A stretch of DNA of 64,000 bases from Methylobacterium goesingense (GTDB lineage: Bacteria > Pseudomonadota > Alphaproteobacteria > Rhizobiales > Beijerinckiaceae). The stretch spans positions 24,491-88,490 of the forward strand of contig NZ_BPQL01000058.1 of assembly GCF_022179225.1 (NCBI RefSeq). The letters are read 5' to 3'. Positions 39,725-49,224 of the stretch are shown here, piece by piece. Within the stretch, counting starts at the first letter, position 1. Every line of letters starts with the position of its first letter. A model generated the notes under the pieces. That model did no database searches. It was not told the DNA's origin and saw only the letters and a list, made by a program, of their open reading frames with translations. The translations under genes and the position numbers were made by a program.

Positions 39725-41983
39725 ATGGCGCGGGCGCAGGGAGTAGCGGCGGCGGCGCGGGCGTTTCGCCTGCGCGCGGCGCGTCGCCCCGTGCTCGACC
39801 TTGTCGGCAATTGGTTTCGGGCCGGGTGGACGCGGGAGGTCGATCAGCGCCGCCTGTTCCCCTGGCTCGCGGTGGCCTTCGGCCTCGGCATCCTCGTGTA
39901 CTTCACAGGCACGCGTGGGGCGCCGACGCTCGCCGCGCCTCTCATTGCCGCCGCCCTGCTGGCCGCCACGACACCGTTCCTGCGCGCGCGGCCCCTCGGT
40001 CTCGGATTGACGCTTGCGGGCATCGCCGCCCTGCTGGGCTTTGCCGCCGCGATCATCCGGGTAGAGCGCCTGGCCGGCCCTATTCTGGCCCGCACCACCA
40101 TCGCCAGCCTCGTCGGGACCATCGAAGCCCTCGATGAGCGCGAGGAAGGGGCGCGCCTGATCGTACGGGTGGAAAGCTTCGGTGTACTCGGCCCGGAGAT
40201 GCGACCGGCGCGGGTCCGGGTCTCCTATCGGAAAGCGGTGGCGCTCAAGCCCGGAGACCGCATCGCAGCCACCGCCCGGCTGTTGCCGCCCCCGGAAGCG
40301 GCGCGGCCCGGGGGCTACGATTTCGGACGCGACGCCTATTTCCGCGGCATCGGCGCGGTGGGTTCGCTCGTCGGCAAGATCGAAGTCCGACCACCGGCCC
40401 AGGCTCCCGATCGCAGCGCCCGATTGGAGGCTGCCATCGACGACGCGCGCAACGCCCTCACCCGCCGGATCACAGATGCCAACGGCGGACAGGCGGGTGC
40501 CGTGGCAGCCGCCCTCGTCACGGGCAAGCGCGGCCTGATCGGACCGGAGACGAACGACGTGCTGCGCGCGGCCGGAATTTACCACGTGGTCTCGATCTCG
40601 GGGCTGCACATGGTGCTGGCGGCCGGGGTGGTGTTCTGGCTGGTGCGGGCGCTACTCGCCGTCGTGCCCTGGTTCGCGCTTCACTGGCCCATCAAGAAGA
40701 TCGCCGCGGCCTTCGCCATGGTGGGCGTGATGGCTTATTGCGTCTTCTCGGGCTGGGACATCGCGGCCGAGCGTGCCCTGATCATGACGTTGGTGATGCT
40801 GGGCGCGATCCTCGTGGATCGCCCGGCGCTGAGCATGCGCAACCTCGCGCTCGCGGCGATCATCGCCCTGGCGCGCGAGCCGGACGGCGTGCTCGGCCCG
40901 AGCTTCCAGATGTCGTTCGCCGCCGTGGCTGGACTGATCGCCTGTGCGCGCCTGATCGGTGGCAACGCCTTCCGCCGCGATGGGAGCGGGCCACTCGCGC
41001 GTGCCTTGGGATGGCTTCTGGCGGCTGTCGTGGGAACGCTCGCGACGACGCTTGTCGCCCAGATGGCGACGGCGCCCTTCGCGACCTACCACTTTCAGAC
41101 GGTGCAGCCGTTCGGTCTCGTGGGCAATGCCCTCACGCTGTCCCTCGTCTCCCTCGCGGTGATGCCGGCCGCCGTCCTCGGCATCCTCGCCTACCCGTTC
41201 GCCCTCGACCAGCCCGTCTGGTGGGCGATGGGTCTGGCCGTGCGAGGCATGCTGACGATTTCAGGCTGGATCGCGGGCTTCGGCCACGCCACCTACGTCG
41301 TGCCGGCCTTCGGCGCCGGGGCCCTCACGCTCATGGCAGCGGGCCTCGTCATGCTGACCCTGCCGGCCTCGTCCCTGCGCTGGTTCGGCCTCCTGCCGGC
41401 CGTGATCGGCATCGGGCTGGCCGCCCATCCGGTGCGGCACGACATCTACGTGGATCGCGAAGGTGCGGGTGCGGCGATCCGCGACGCCAGCGGCCGCCTG
41501 GCGATCCTCGGGCGTCCGCCCCCCTTCGTGCTGGACCAATGGCTGAAGGCCGATGGCGACAGCCGCAAAGCCGGCGCGGTCGCGGCGCATTCCGCAACCC
41601 GGTGCGACCGGCTCGGCTGTACCGTATCGCTGGCGGATGGACGCAGAATTGCGCTTGCCACCGACAAGCGTGCTTTGCCCGAAGATTGCGCGCGGGCCGA
41701 CATTCTGATCACCCGGCGGGACGCGCCGCCTGGCTGCGCCGCAGCCATGATCCTCGATCGCGGCTTCCTGCGCTCGCATGGCGCCAGCGCGATCCGCTTC
41801 GGGCCTGAAGGGCCCATCATCACGTCCGCACGTCGTCCCGGTGAGGCGGCGCCATGGCGTGTGCCCACAACCGAACCGGCCCCGACGCCGCAACGCGCGA
41901 CTGCGATCGAAACGTCGCGCGCGGAGCCCGGGCCCGAAGACACGGACGTGCCGGAGGTCGAACCGGGCGATGCGGCTCAGTAG
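39725..41983 (+). CDS. ComEC/Rec2 family membrane protein
   Basis: A 752-residue polytopic protein. The N-terminal DUF4131-like part (about residues 40-220) leads into the competence domain with [20 protein letters not shown] and [20 protein letters not shown], the ComEC signature, followed by several membrane helices. The C-terminal region (about 580-700) resembles a metallo-beta-lactamase domain but lacks an HxHxDH motif, so it is probably inactive. DNA uptake is not shown by this gene alone. Its stop overlaps the convergent lexA stop by seven bases. Confidence 0.9.
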   Translation: MARAQGVAAAARAFRLRAARRPVLDLVGNWFRAGWTREVDQRRLFPWLAVAFGLGILVYFTGTRGAPTLAAPLIAAALLAATTPFLRARPLGLGLTLAGIAALLGFAAAIIRVERLAGPILARTTIASLVGTIEALDEREEGARLIVRVESFGVLGPEMRPARVRVSYRKAVALKPGDRIAATARLLPPPEAARPGGYDFGRDAYFRGIGAVGSLVGKIEVRPPAQAPDRSARLEAAIDDARNALTRRITDANGGQAGAVAAALVTGKRGLIGPETNDVLRAAGIYHVVSISGLHMVLAAGVVFWLVRALLAVVPWFALHWPIKKIAAAFAMVGVMAYCVFSGWDIAAERALIMTLVMLGAILVDRPALSMRNLALAAIIALAREPDGVLGPSFQMSFAAVAGLIACARLIGGNAFRRDGSGPLARALGWLLAAVVGTLATTLVAQMATAPFATYHFQTVQPFGLVGNALTLSLVSLAVMPAAVLGILAYPFALDQPVWWAMGLAVRGMLTISGWIAGFGHATYVVPAFGAGALTLMAAGLVMLTLPASSLRWFGLLPAVIGIGLAAHPVRHDIYVDREGAGAAIRDASGRLAILGRPPPFVLDQWLKADGDSRKAGAVAAHSATRCDRLGCTVSLADGRRIALATDKRALPEDCARADILITRRDAPPGCAAAMILDRGFLRSHGASAIRFGPEGPIITSARRPGEAAPWRVPTTEPAPTPQRATAIETSRAEPGPEDTDVPEVEPGDAAQ

Positions 41984-42729
41984 CGCCGGACGAGGCTCAC
42001 CAACCGTCCCTGGATACGCACCCGATCGGGTCCCAGAACGCGTGTCTCATAGGCCGGATTCGCCGCCTCCAGGGCGATCGAGGATCCGCGCCGGCGCAGG
42101 CGCTTCAGCGTGGCCTCTTCGTCGTCGATCAGCGCCACGATGATGTCGCCCGTGTTCGCGGTTTCCTGCTTACGGATGACCACGAGGTCCCCGTCGAGGA
42201 TGCCGGCCTCGATCATCGAGTCGCCGCGCACCTCCAGGGCATAGTGCTCGCCCCCTGCGAGGAAGTCGGGCGACATGGTCACCGAGTGACTCTGCTCCTG
42301 AATTGCCGCTATCGGCGTGCCGGCGGCGATCCGACCCATGACCGGAATGGTGACGGCGCGACCGCTCTCGTCCGTGGCCTGCGTGGTCGGCAAGCGAGAG
42401 ACAGAGGCGCCGGCCGGCATGCCCTTGCCCTTGCCGCCCTCGACGACGCTCGGTGTAAACCGGCGAACCTCGGGCGCTGCGGCGGCGCGCGATGCCCCGC
42501 CCTCGCCACCGAGGCTTTCGGGCATCCGGATCACTTCGATCGCCCGGGCCCGATTGGGCAGGCGGCGCAGAAAACCGCGCTCTTCGAGCGCCGTGATCAA
42601 CCGATGGATGCCCGATTTCGACTTCAAATCGAGGGCATCCTTCATCTCGTCGAACGAAGGGGGAACGCCACTCTCGCGCATCCGGTGCTGGATAAACTGG
42701 AGAAGATCCAGCTGCTTACGCGTCAACAT
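41977..42729 (-). CDS. lexA: SOS repressor LexA
   Basis: LexA represses SOS genes and cleaves itself when RecA is activated. From the ATG at 42729 it is 250 residues: an N-terminal winged helix ([20 protein letters not shown] and [20 protein letters not shown]), a long linker, the cleavage site Ala136-Gly137 in [12 protein letters not shown], and the catalytic dyad Ser171 (RGDSMIEAG) and Lys209 (EATLKRL). The 45-residue linker insertion is longer than in E. coli. Its own promoter carries three LexA half-sites. An in-frame ATG at 42774 is less likely. Confidence 0.97.
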   Translation of the reverse strand: MLTRKQLDLLQFIQHRMRESGVPPSFDEMKDALDLKSKSGIHRLITALEERGFLRRLPNRARAIEVIRMPESLGGEGGASRAAAAPEVRRFTPSVVEGGKGKGMPAGASVSRLPTTQATDESGRAVTIPVMGRIAAGTPIAAIQEQSHSVTMSPDFLAGGEHYALEVRGDSMIEAGILDGDLVVIRKQETANTGDIIVALIDDEEATLKRLRRRGSSIALEAANPAYETRVLGPDRVRIQGRLVSLVRRY

Positions 42730-42732
42730 GCG

Positions 42733-42826
42733 GAACACTCTTCGTTCAGGCCGGGGGTTGCGTCGCGGCGTCACAGAAACAAATCACGAACACATTAAAC
42801 GTTCCGCAAGTGTTCCGCAAGAGTTC
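42733..42826 (-). promoter_or_regulatory. lexA promoter with three in-phase LexA half-sites
   Basis: On the plus strand GTTC occurs at 42801, 42812 and 42823, each 11 bases apart (GTTC-N7-GTTC-N7-GTTC), the alphaproteobacterial LexA operator doubled. A candidate promoter TTGCGG-N17-TAATGT (minus strand, 42792-42820) lies within it. GAAC-N7-GTTC at 42733-42747, just before the start codon, is an extra inverted half-site pair. Confidence 0.85.
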
Positions 42827-42837
42827 CTGGCGGTCTG

Positions 42838-43539
42838 TCAAGGGCGTCCGGTCCGGTCGGACATCTGCGGAGTGTCACGCGGCGCCTGAAGAAATTCCAC
42901 CGGACCGGAGCTTGCCGTCGTGAAGACCCCTGCGGTCAGGGCTTGGCCGTACACGCAGGCCGTGTCCAGGTTCGTGCGAAAGCTCCGGGCGTCCGGCCGG
43001 CCGTTCCGCTGGGGCGTGTGGCCGTGAACCACATGCTTTCCGAAATCGTAATTCGAGCCGAGGAACGGCTCGCGGATCCAGAGACGCGCCGTGACGTCGG
43101 GGTCGATTCCACGACATCCAGGCCGAAATCCCGCATGCACGTAGTACCGCCCGGCGTCTTCGTGAACTGTCGGCAGGGCCGAGATCCAGGTGAGAACCTC
43201 GTCCGGAAGCTCGCCGGCATCTGCGGCTCCGAAGGAGCGCAGCGTTTCGATTCCGCCATTTGCGAGCCAGGCCGGCGCGTCGCAAACATCGCGCTGGGCG
43301 TCGAGCATCATCTGCTCGTGATTGCCCCGAAGGCAGATCATCGTTCCGTGCGATGCCGCTTGGCGCGTGCGGAGTATGCGGATCACACCAGCGCTGTCTG
43401 GCCCGCGATCGACATAATCGCCGAGACAGACGATGACGGCGGCACGTCCCCGGGCGTGATCGTCGATCCGCTCCAGGAGGCGGATCAGCGCATCCGCGCA
43501 GCCATGGATGTCGCCGATCGCATAGGTCAGGTCGGACAT
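42838..43539 (-). CDS. PPP-family metallophosphatase
   Basis: A 233-residue serine/threonine protein phosphatase-like enzyme. The three metal motifs are GDIHG (residues 9-13), GDYVDRG and GNHE, with later HAGF and VVHGHT. Such bacterial enzymes dephosphorylate proteins or dinucleotide polyphosphates; the substrate is not evident. It is transcribed in the same direction as lexA, but the gap between them contains the lexA operators, so lexA has its own promoter. Confidence 0.92.
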   Translation of the reverse strand: MSDLTYAIGDIHGCADALIRLLERIDDHARGRAAVIVCLGDYVDRGPDSAGVIRILRTRQAASHGTMICLRGNHEQMMLDAQRDVCDAPAWLANGGIETLRSFGAADAGELPDEVLTWISALPTVHEDAGRYYVHAGFRPGCRGIDPDVTARLWIREPFLGSNYDFGKHVVHGHTPQRNGRPDARSFRTNLDTACVYGQALTAGVFTTASSGPVEFLQAPRDTPQMSDRTGRP

Positions 43540-43616
43540 GCTGTCTCCGGGCGTCCGTCACCCGTCCGACATAGGATGGCCCGGCCGCTCCGGCGAGCCG
43601 TGGCCGTTCGCGCGCC

Positions 43617-44579
43617 CTACCGGAAGACCTGGACGAGCGCCGGTGTGAGAATCACGACGAAGAGGACGGGCAGGAAGAACAGGATCATCGGCACCGTGAG
43701 CTTGGGCGGCAGGGCGGCTGCCTTCTTCTCCGCCTCGTTCATGCGGGTATCGCGGCTTTCCTGCGAGAGCACGCGCAGTGCCTGGCCGACCGGTGTTCCG
43801 TAGCGCTCGGCCTGGATCAGGGCCGTGGTCACCGCCTTGATCTGGTCGAGACCGATGCGGTTGGCGAGATTCTCGAAGGCGATGCGCCGGTCGGGCAGAT
43901 AGGAGAGTTCGGCCGTGAGCACCGCGAGTTCCTCGGCGAGCACGACGGATTGGCTGACGATCTCCGTGCTCACGCGGCGGAAGGCGTGCTCCACCGACAT
44001 GCCGGATTCCACGCAGATCAGCGCGAGGTCGAGGGCGTCCGGCCAGGCGGCCCGGATCTCGGTCTGGCGCTTCTTCGACGCGTTGAGGAGGTAGAGCTCC
44101 GGAGCCTTGATGCCGAGGAGCAGCACCGCGATGACGACCACCAACCGGATGGTGAAGGGTTGATTGATCACGCCGAGGACGAAGACATAGAAGGCGGCCA
44201 CGATGCCGAGGACGATCGGCGTCACGAGGCGGAAGAACAGGAAGCCGGTCTCCGCGCCCGGCGAGCGGAAGCCGGCCATCACCAGTTGCTTCTTGGCGGT
44301 CTCGGTGCCGAGCCAGCGGCCGAGGTTGAACTGCTCGACCACCCGCTTCATGTAGGCCTTCGGGGTTGTCCGCAGGGTCGCCTTGGCGGCCAGCCGCTCC
44401 CGCTCGCGCCGGCGGATCTCGTCGCGTTCCTCGCCCACCAGCTTCATGCGCTTGCCGAGCCGGTCCGGCTCGAACATGGGCTGCAGCAGCGCGAACGCCG
44501 TCGCGGCGGCGGCAATTCCCGTCAACACCATGCCGAGAAAGCGCGGATCGGTGACCTTCAGGGCGATGGCGTCCAGCAA
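43617..44579 (-). CDS. tadC: Tad pilus assembly membrane protein TadC
   Basis: A 320-residue inner-membrane platform protein of the Tad pilus, paralogous to TadB. It has an N-terminal helix, a charged loop, then the T2SSF domain (WPDALDLALICVESGMSVEH, LAVLTAELSYLPDRRIAFEN, RYGTPVGQALRVLSQESRDT) and two final helices. It follows tadB after 77 bases and is the last gene of the minus-strand locus. Confidence 0.95.
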   Translation of the reverse strand: MLDAIALKVTDPRFLGMVLTGIAAAATAFALLQPMFEPDRLGKRMKLVGEERDEIRRRERERLAAKATLRTTPKAYMKRVVEQFNLGRWLGTETAKKQLVMAGFRSPGAETGFLFFRLVTPIVLGIVAAFYVFVLGVINQPFTIRLVVVIAVLLLGIKAPELYLLNASKKRQTEIRAAWPDALDLALICVESGMSVEHAFRRVSTEIVSQSVVLAEELAVLTAELSYLPDRRIAFENLANRIGLDQIKAVTTALIQAERYGTPVGQALRVLSQESRDTRMNEAEKKAAALPPKLTVPMILFFLPVLFVVILTPALVQVFR

Positions 44580-44656
44580 GGGGGCTCTCCTAGCGATTGG
44601 ACCGGACGAGAAGCCTCCGGACTACCCGCGCGCGCGGATCGGGGGCGCGATGACGC

Positions 44657-45625
44657 TCAGACGTCGAAATTGATCATTTTCTTCATGGTGAAGACCCCGA
44701 TCGACATCCAGATCGCGGACCCCAGGAGGGCGAGCTTACCGATATCAGTCCGCCAGAGCAGGGAGATGTAATCGGGGCTTGTCAGGTAGGTGAGGGTCGC
44801 CACCACGAAGGGCAGGGCCGCAATGATGCCGCCCGATGCCTTGGCTTCCATGCTCATCGCCTGGATCTTGCCGGCCATCTTCTTGCGTTCACGCAGAACC
44901 CGCGAGAGGTTCGAGAGCGCTTCGGAGAGATTGCCGCCGGATTTCGCCTGAATACTGATGACGATTCCGAAGAAGTTGACGTCCGAAACCGGGACGCGCT
45001 CGTACATCTTGACCAGCGCCTCACCGAGGGACAGGCCCAAGGTCTGCGCTTCCACCACCAGGCGGAATTCGGTCCGGATCGGCTCCTCCGCTTCGCGCGA
45101 GATGATGCGGAAGCAATCGCCAACCGGGATGCCCGCGCGCACGCCGCGGGTGATGATGTCGATGGCGGTTGGCAGTTCCTTGATGAAGGCAGCGATGCGG
45201 CGCTTGCGGAGAAAGGTCAGAATCCAGAGCGGCAAGCCCAAGCCGCCCGCGAAGACCGCACCCGCTGCGACGAGCGGACCGCCCGTCATGACGAACGCGC
45301 CCGCTCCCACCACCAGCGCAAGCACCGCGGAGATCATGTAAAATTGGGATCGCGTCCAGGACAGTCCTGCCCGCGCGATCTTCAGTTCGAGGGTAACCTT
45401 CGTCCCGTTGCGCTTCGCCTCGACTTCCTTGAGGCTCTTGGCGACTTGTTCGCGACGGCTGACGATCGCCGCTCGGGTGCCCGGAGCGGCCACGACGCTG
45501 ACCGCCTTCCTGCGCTCGGCCGAGCGGCGCTCGCCCGTCAGGTAGGGCATCAGGAACACATAGGCGACCGCGCCGGTAGCGACGGCGGCGAGTCCAGCCG
45601 AGAGGGGCAGGTTGAGGCCGCTCAC
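44657..45625 (-). CDS. tadB: Tad pilus assembly membrane protein TadB
   Basis: A 322-residue inner-membrane protein with the T2SSF domain: AFIKELPTAIDIITRGVRAG, IPVGDCFRIISREAEEPIRT, and VNFFGIVISIQAKSGGNLSE. It should form the platform with TadC beneath the pilus. The start codon overlaps the cpaF stop by four bases (ATGA), showing translational coupling. Confidence 0.96.
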   Translation of the reverse strand: MSGLNLPLSAGLAAVATGAVAYVFLMPYLTGERRSAERRKAVSVVAAPGTRAAIVSRREQVAKSLKEVEAKRNGTKVTLELKIARAGLSWTRSQFYMISAVLALVVGAGAFVMTGGPLVAAGAVFAGGLGLPLWILTFLRKRRIAAFIKELPTAIDIITRGVRAGIPVGDCFRIISREAEEPIRTEFRLVVEAQTLGLSLGEALVKMYERVPVSDVNFFGIVISIQAKSGGNLSEALSNLSRVLRERKKMAGKIQAMSMEAKASGGIIAALPFVVATLTYLTSPDYISLLWRTDIGKLALLGSAIWMSIGVFTMKKMINFDV

Positions 45626-47076
45626 GGTTCACCCCCGCCGAAATCGGCCGCCGCATCGAGCGCGTCGGCCAGGGCTTTCTCCTCGCCGTAGTAGCGCGCG
45701 CGCTCCCAGAAGCGCGGGCGCCCGACGCCGGTCGAGCGGTGACGGCCGATCAGCTTGCCGTTCGCGTCCTCGCCGAGCACGTCGTAGAGGAAAAGGTCCT
45801 GGGTGATGATGACATCGCCCTCGAGACCCAGCACCTCCGTGATGTGGGTGATTCGGCGCGAGCCGTCACGCAGGCGCGTCGCCTGGACGATCACGTCGAT
45901 GGAGCCAACGATCATCTCGCGCAGCGTCCGCGACGGCAGGCTGAAGCCGCCCATGGTGATCATGGACTCGATGCGCGCCAGGGCTTCGCGGGGCGAGTTG
46001 GCGTGCAGCGTTCCCATGGAGCCGTCGTGGCCGGTGTTCATCGCCTGAAGGAGGTCGAAGGCCTCCGGGCCACGGACCTCGCCGACGATGATCCGTTCGG
46101 GACGCATACGCAGGCAGTTCTTGACGAGGTCGCGCATGGTGACCTGTCCGGAACCCTCCATGTTGGGCGGGCGCGTCTCCAGGCGGACGACGTGGGCCTG
46201 CTGCAGTTGCAGCTCGGCCGCATCTTCGCAGGTGATGATGCGCTCGTCCGCGTCGATGTAGCGGGTAAGGCAGTTCAGGAGTGTGGTCTTGCCCGAGCCG
46301 GTGCCGCCCGAGATGACGACGTTGCAGCGGACCCGGCCGATGATCTGCAGGATCTTGGCGCCCTCCGGCGAGATCGCCCCGAAGGTGACGAGCTGATCCA
46401 GGGTCAGCTTGTCCTTCTTAAACTTACGGATGGTCAGGACCGGCCCGTCGATCGCCAGGGGCGGCGCGATGATGTTCACGCGGGATCCGTCCGGCAAACG
46501 CGCGTCGCAGATCGGCGAGGCTTCGTCGACCCGGCGACCGACCTGGCTCACGATCCGCTGGCAGATGTTCATCAGCTGCTGATTGTCGCGAAAACGCACG
46601 TTGGTGAGCTGGATCTTGCCGCCCACTTCGATGAAGGCGCGGTTCGCACCGTTGACCATGATGTCTGCGATGTCGTCCCGGGCGAGCAGCGGCTCCAGGG
46701 GGCCATACCCGAGGACATCGTTGCAGATATCGTCGAGGAGTTCCTCCTGCTCGGCGATCGACAGCACGATGTTCTTGAGGCCGATGATCTCCGAGACGAT
46801 GTCACGGATTTCCTCACGCGCCGCCTCGGCATCGAGCCGGGCCAACTGAGAGAGGTCGATCGCCTCGATCAGCGCACCGAAGATCATGCTCTTGGTGCGG
46901 AAGTAGTCTTCCGACTTCGTCGGCGCGGGCGGCGGCACGACCTCGGCCCGCCGCGACGCCTCGGCCTTGGGGCGCAGAGCGGAATCATCGTGTACCGGCA
47001 GGATCGCCTGCGGCTTGGCCACGATCGCAACCGGCCGATCCTCGGCCGCCGCGTTGCCAGAGCGCCTACCGAACAT
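45622..47076 (-). CDS. cpaF: Tad pilus ATPase CpaF/TadA
   Basis: The hexameric secretion ATPase that powers Tad pilus assembly (484 residues). It has the N-terminal domain ([20 protein letters not shown]), Walker [21 protein letters not shown], and Walker B/His region [20 protein letters not shown] with [20 protein letters not shown]. The start at 47076 has GGGAG eight bases upstream, preferred over the ATG at 47091. It lies between cpaE and tadB. Confidence 0.97.
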   Translation of the reverse strand: MFGRRSGNAAAEDRPVAIVAKPQAILPVHDDSALRPKAEASRRAEVVPPPAPTKSEDYFRTKSMIFGALIEAIDLSQLARLDAEAAREEIRDIVSEIIGLKNIVLSIAEQEELLDDICNDVLGYGPLEPLLARDDIADIMVNGANRAFIEVGGKIQLTNVRFRDNQQLMNICQRIVSQVGRRVDEASPICDARLPDGSRVNIIAPPLAIDGPVLTIRKFKKDKLTLDQLVTFGAISPEGAKILQIIGRVRCNVVISGGTGSGKTTLLNCLTRYIDADERIITCEDAAELQLQQAHVVRLETRPPNMEGSGQVTMRDLVKNCLRMRPERIIVGEVRGPEAFDLLQAMNTGHDGSMGTLHANSPREALARIESMITMGGFSLPSRTLREMIVGSIDVIVQATRLRDGSRRITHITEVLGLEGDVIITQDLFLYDVLGEDANGKLIGRHRSTGVGRPRFWERARYYGEEKALADALDAAADFGGGEP

Positions 47077-47118
47077 GGCGCGTTCTCCCATCGGAAAATT
47101 CAGGCAACGCGGTCGGCA

Positions 47119-48363
47119 TCACGAGGCCTTCCGACGCGCGAGCTTGGACAGCAGCGGCTCGAACAGGTTCTGGCGCGCGCGCCGCTGCTCCGTCCGGCCG
47201 GTGATCAAGGCCGCCAGGCTCGACAGGACCTCGGCCGCCTTGGACCCGCTCTGCACCTCGGCCAGCATCTGCCCGTTGTTGGCGGCCGTGCCGAACAGCG
47301 CCGCATCGAACGGCACGCTGGCGCTGATCGTCGCGTCCAGCGATTTGGCGAATTCGGCCGCGGCGATCTCGGGCCGTTTGGGGACGCCGGTTCCGTTCAG
47401 GATCACCCGAGGCCTGCGATCGTTCGGGCGATTCTGCTGGAGGAGGGTGAGCAAGTTTTTCGTGTTGCGCAGGGAGGCGAGTTCGGGGCTCGCCACGATG
47501 AGGATCTCGTCCGCTCCGATGAGCATGCGTCGCGACCACGCGGTCCACTGGTGCGGCACGTCGAGGACGATGCAGGGCACGGCCGCGCGCAGGAGGTCGA
47601 GAAGATTGTCGAAGGCCGGCTCGGTAAGGTCCGTCGTGCGGTCGAGGGTGGCGGGCGCCGCCAGCAGCGAGAGATTGTCGCTGCACTTCGACAGCAGCCT
47701 GTCGAGGAGGTTCGAATCGAGGCGGTCCGGGGCGAACACCGCCTCGGCGATGCCCTGCGGCGGGTCCTGGTTGAAGTTCAGGCTTGCCGTTCCGAAAGCG
47801 ATATCGAGGTCGGCGATAACGGTCGCCGTATCCTGCTCGCGGGCGATGGTCCACGCGAGGTTGTGGGCGATGGTGGATGCGCCGACGCCCCCCTTGGCAC
47901 CGACCACCGCCACGGTCCGTCCGACCGGCTTGGCGCCCGGAATGGTGAAGAGGTCGGAGATCGCCTGGATCAGGTCGATCGCCTGCACGGGCGCCATCAG
48001 GTACTCGCTCACCCCGCGCTGGATGAACTGTCGGTACAGCTGCACATCGTTGACATGCCCGATGACGACGACCTTCGTGCCCTCGTCGCAGACCTCGGCC
48101 AGCTGATCGAGGCACTCCAGGGGGCGGGACCTGGCACTCTGCGTCTCGATGACGATGACGTTCGGTGTCGGCGCATGCCTGTAGGCCTCGACGGCGGCCG
48201 GGCCGCCGCCCATCTGAACTTTGATGTGCGCCTTCTGCATCCGCCGGTCGGTCCCCACGGACTCGATCAGTGACGCGGTCTCCGACGTATCGCAGAAGGC
48301 CTGGATCGTGATCCGAGGTACCGGGGCGATGATGCGCTCAGACGACGCGTTCAGGTCCGGCAT
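47119..48363 (-). CDS. cpaE: Tad pilus localisation ATPase CpaE/TadZ
   Basis: A 414-residue MinD/ParA-like protein that places the Tad machine, at the pole in Caulobacter. An N-terminal receiver-like domain without its phosphorylation residues (about 15-145) precedes the ATPase with deviant Walker A VVGAKGGVGASTIAHNLAWT, then DLDIAFGTASLNF and the later VASPELASLRNTKNLLTLL. It lies between cpaD and cpaF. Confidence 0.95.
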   Translation of the reverse strand: MPDLNASSERIIAPVPRITIQAFCDTSETASLIESVGTDRRMQKAHIKVQMGGGPAAVEAYRHAPTPNVIVIETQSARSRPLECLDQLAEVCDEGTKVVVIGHVNDVQLYRQFIQRGVSEYLMAPVQAIDLIQAISDLFTIPGAKPVGRTVAVVGAKGGVGASTIAHNLAWTIAREQDTATVIADLDIAFGTASLNFNQDPPQGIAEAVFAPDRLDSNLLDRLLSKCSDNLSLLAAPATLDRTTDLTEPAFDNLLDLLRAAVPCIVLDVPHQWTAWSRRMLIGADEILIVASPELASLRNTKNLLTLLQQNRPNDRRPRVILNGTGVPKRPEIAAAEFAKSLDATISASVPFDAALFGTAANNGQMLAEVQSGSKAAEVLSSLAALITGRTEQRRARQNLFEPLLSKLARRKAS

Positions 48364-48442
48364 GAGGTGGATTCCGGTTCAGGTTGCCGCCGATGCGGGA
48401 GGAAGATTGGCAGTTCGTCGCGATGGCCGGGCTCCGGCCCGG

Positions 48443-49177
48443 TCACTCGCCGACAGCTGCCTTCACGGACGTCTTCCCATCCTGCCGCCATTGGGTTGAC
48501 GGATCCTTGCCTTCGCGCATCTTCGTGATGTCACCCGTGCGCCGGATCGTGTCGATCCGACCCTCGGGACGCCCGCGCACGAGATCGACGGGGTCGGCGA
48601 TCTGGGCAGCGAAGTTGTTCTGGCTGGCACAGCCGAGGTTCCAGTGAGACTCGTTGCGGCCGCTGAAGGCCGGGTCGCCGACGCCGAGATCCTGAGGCCA
48701 GGTTCCGCACTGGCTGGCGACCTTCGCCTCCATGCGCTGGAAGCTAAGCCGCAAGGGGGCGGCGAGGCCCGGATTAGCGACCGCGTAGCTCGTGACGGCG
48801 ATGCGGCCCGGCGGGATACCACCTTCGGCACCGATCCGCCGGATCGCCGCGGCCGTCCGCTCCACGCCCGCCCCCATTCCGGGTGCGACACCGCGCGGGA
48901 TGTCGAGCACGAGGGTGCCTCGCCCATAACGGCGGAACTCGAGGATGAAGGCATCGATATCCGCGGCCTGACGCGGGTCGACATGGCCGGTGCCGGTCAC
49001 GAAGACATCCAGGCTGCGCGCGCCGTCCGCGAGGACGATCGGGTGGCGGGCGCGATAATCGTGCGGGTAGAGCGAGCCGGTCGTCGCCACGCGATCGGCG
49101 CGGCAGGCGCCCAGGAGCGCGGCGACGCTCGCGACCGCCGCCAGGGCCAGTGCGTTTCGGGGGGACGGAAGGGACAT
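48443..49177 (-). CDS. cpaD: Tad pilus lipoprotein CpaD
   Basis: A 244-residue outer-membrane lipoprotein with lipobox LLGAC (Cys25). The CpaD domain shows DYRARHPIVLADGARSLDVF, RRYGRGTLVLDIPRGVAPGM and GCASQNNFAAQIADPVDLVR, all typical. It helps the CpaC secretin. It lies 48 bases after cpaC. Confidence 0.95.
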   Translation of the reverse strand: MSLPSPRNALALAAVASVAALLGACRADRVATTGSLYPHDYRARHPIVLADGARSLDVFVTGTGHVDPRQAADIDAFILEFRRYGRGTLVLDIPRGVAPGMGAGVERTAAAIRRIGAEGGIPPGRIAVTSYAVANPGLAAPLRLSFQRMEAKVASQCGTWPQDLGVGDPAFSGRNESHWNLGCASQNNFAAQIADPVDLVRGRPEGRIDTIRRTGDITKMREGKDPSTQWRQDGKTSVKAAVGE

Positions 49178-49224
49178 CGTGATCGGGTCCTGTAGAGGCG
49201 GCGCGCGAAGATGAGGCGGTCGAT

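Noticed and set aside
39725..41983. Natural competence from comEC
   Set aside because: No other competence genes are in the window, and comEC homologues are widespread in non-transformable bacteria.
45739..48273. 844-codon open frame on the plus strand
   Set aside because: It lies antisense to cpaF and cpaE and its translation has no family features.
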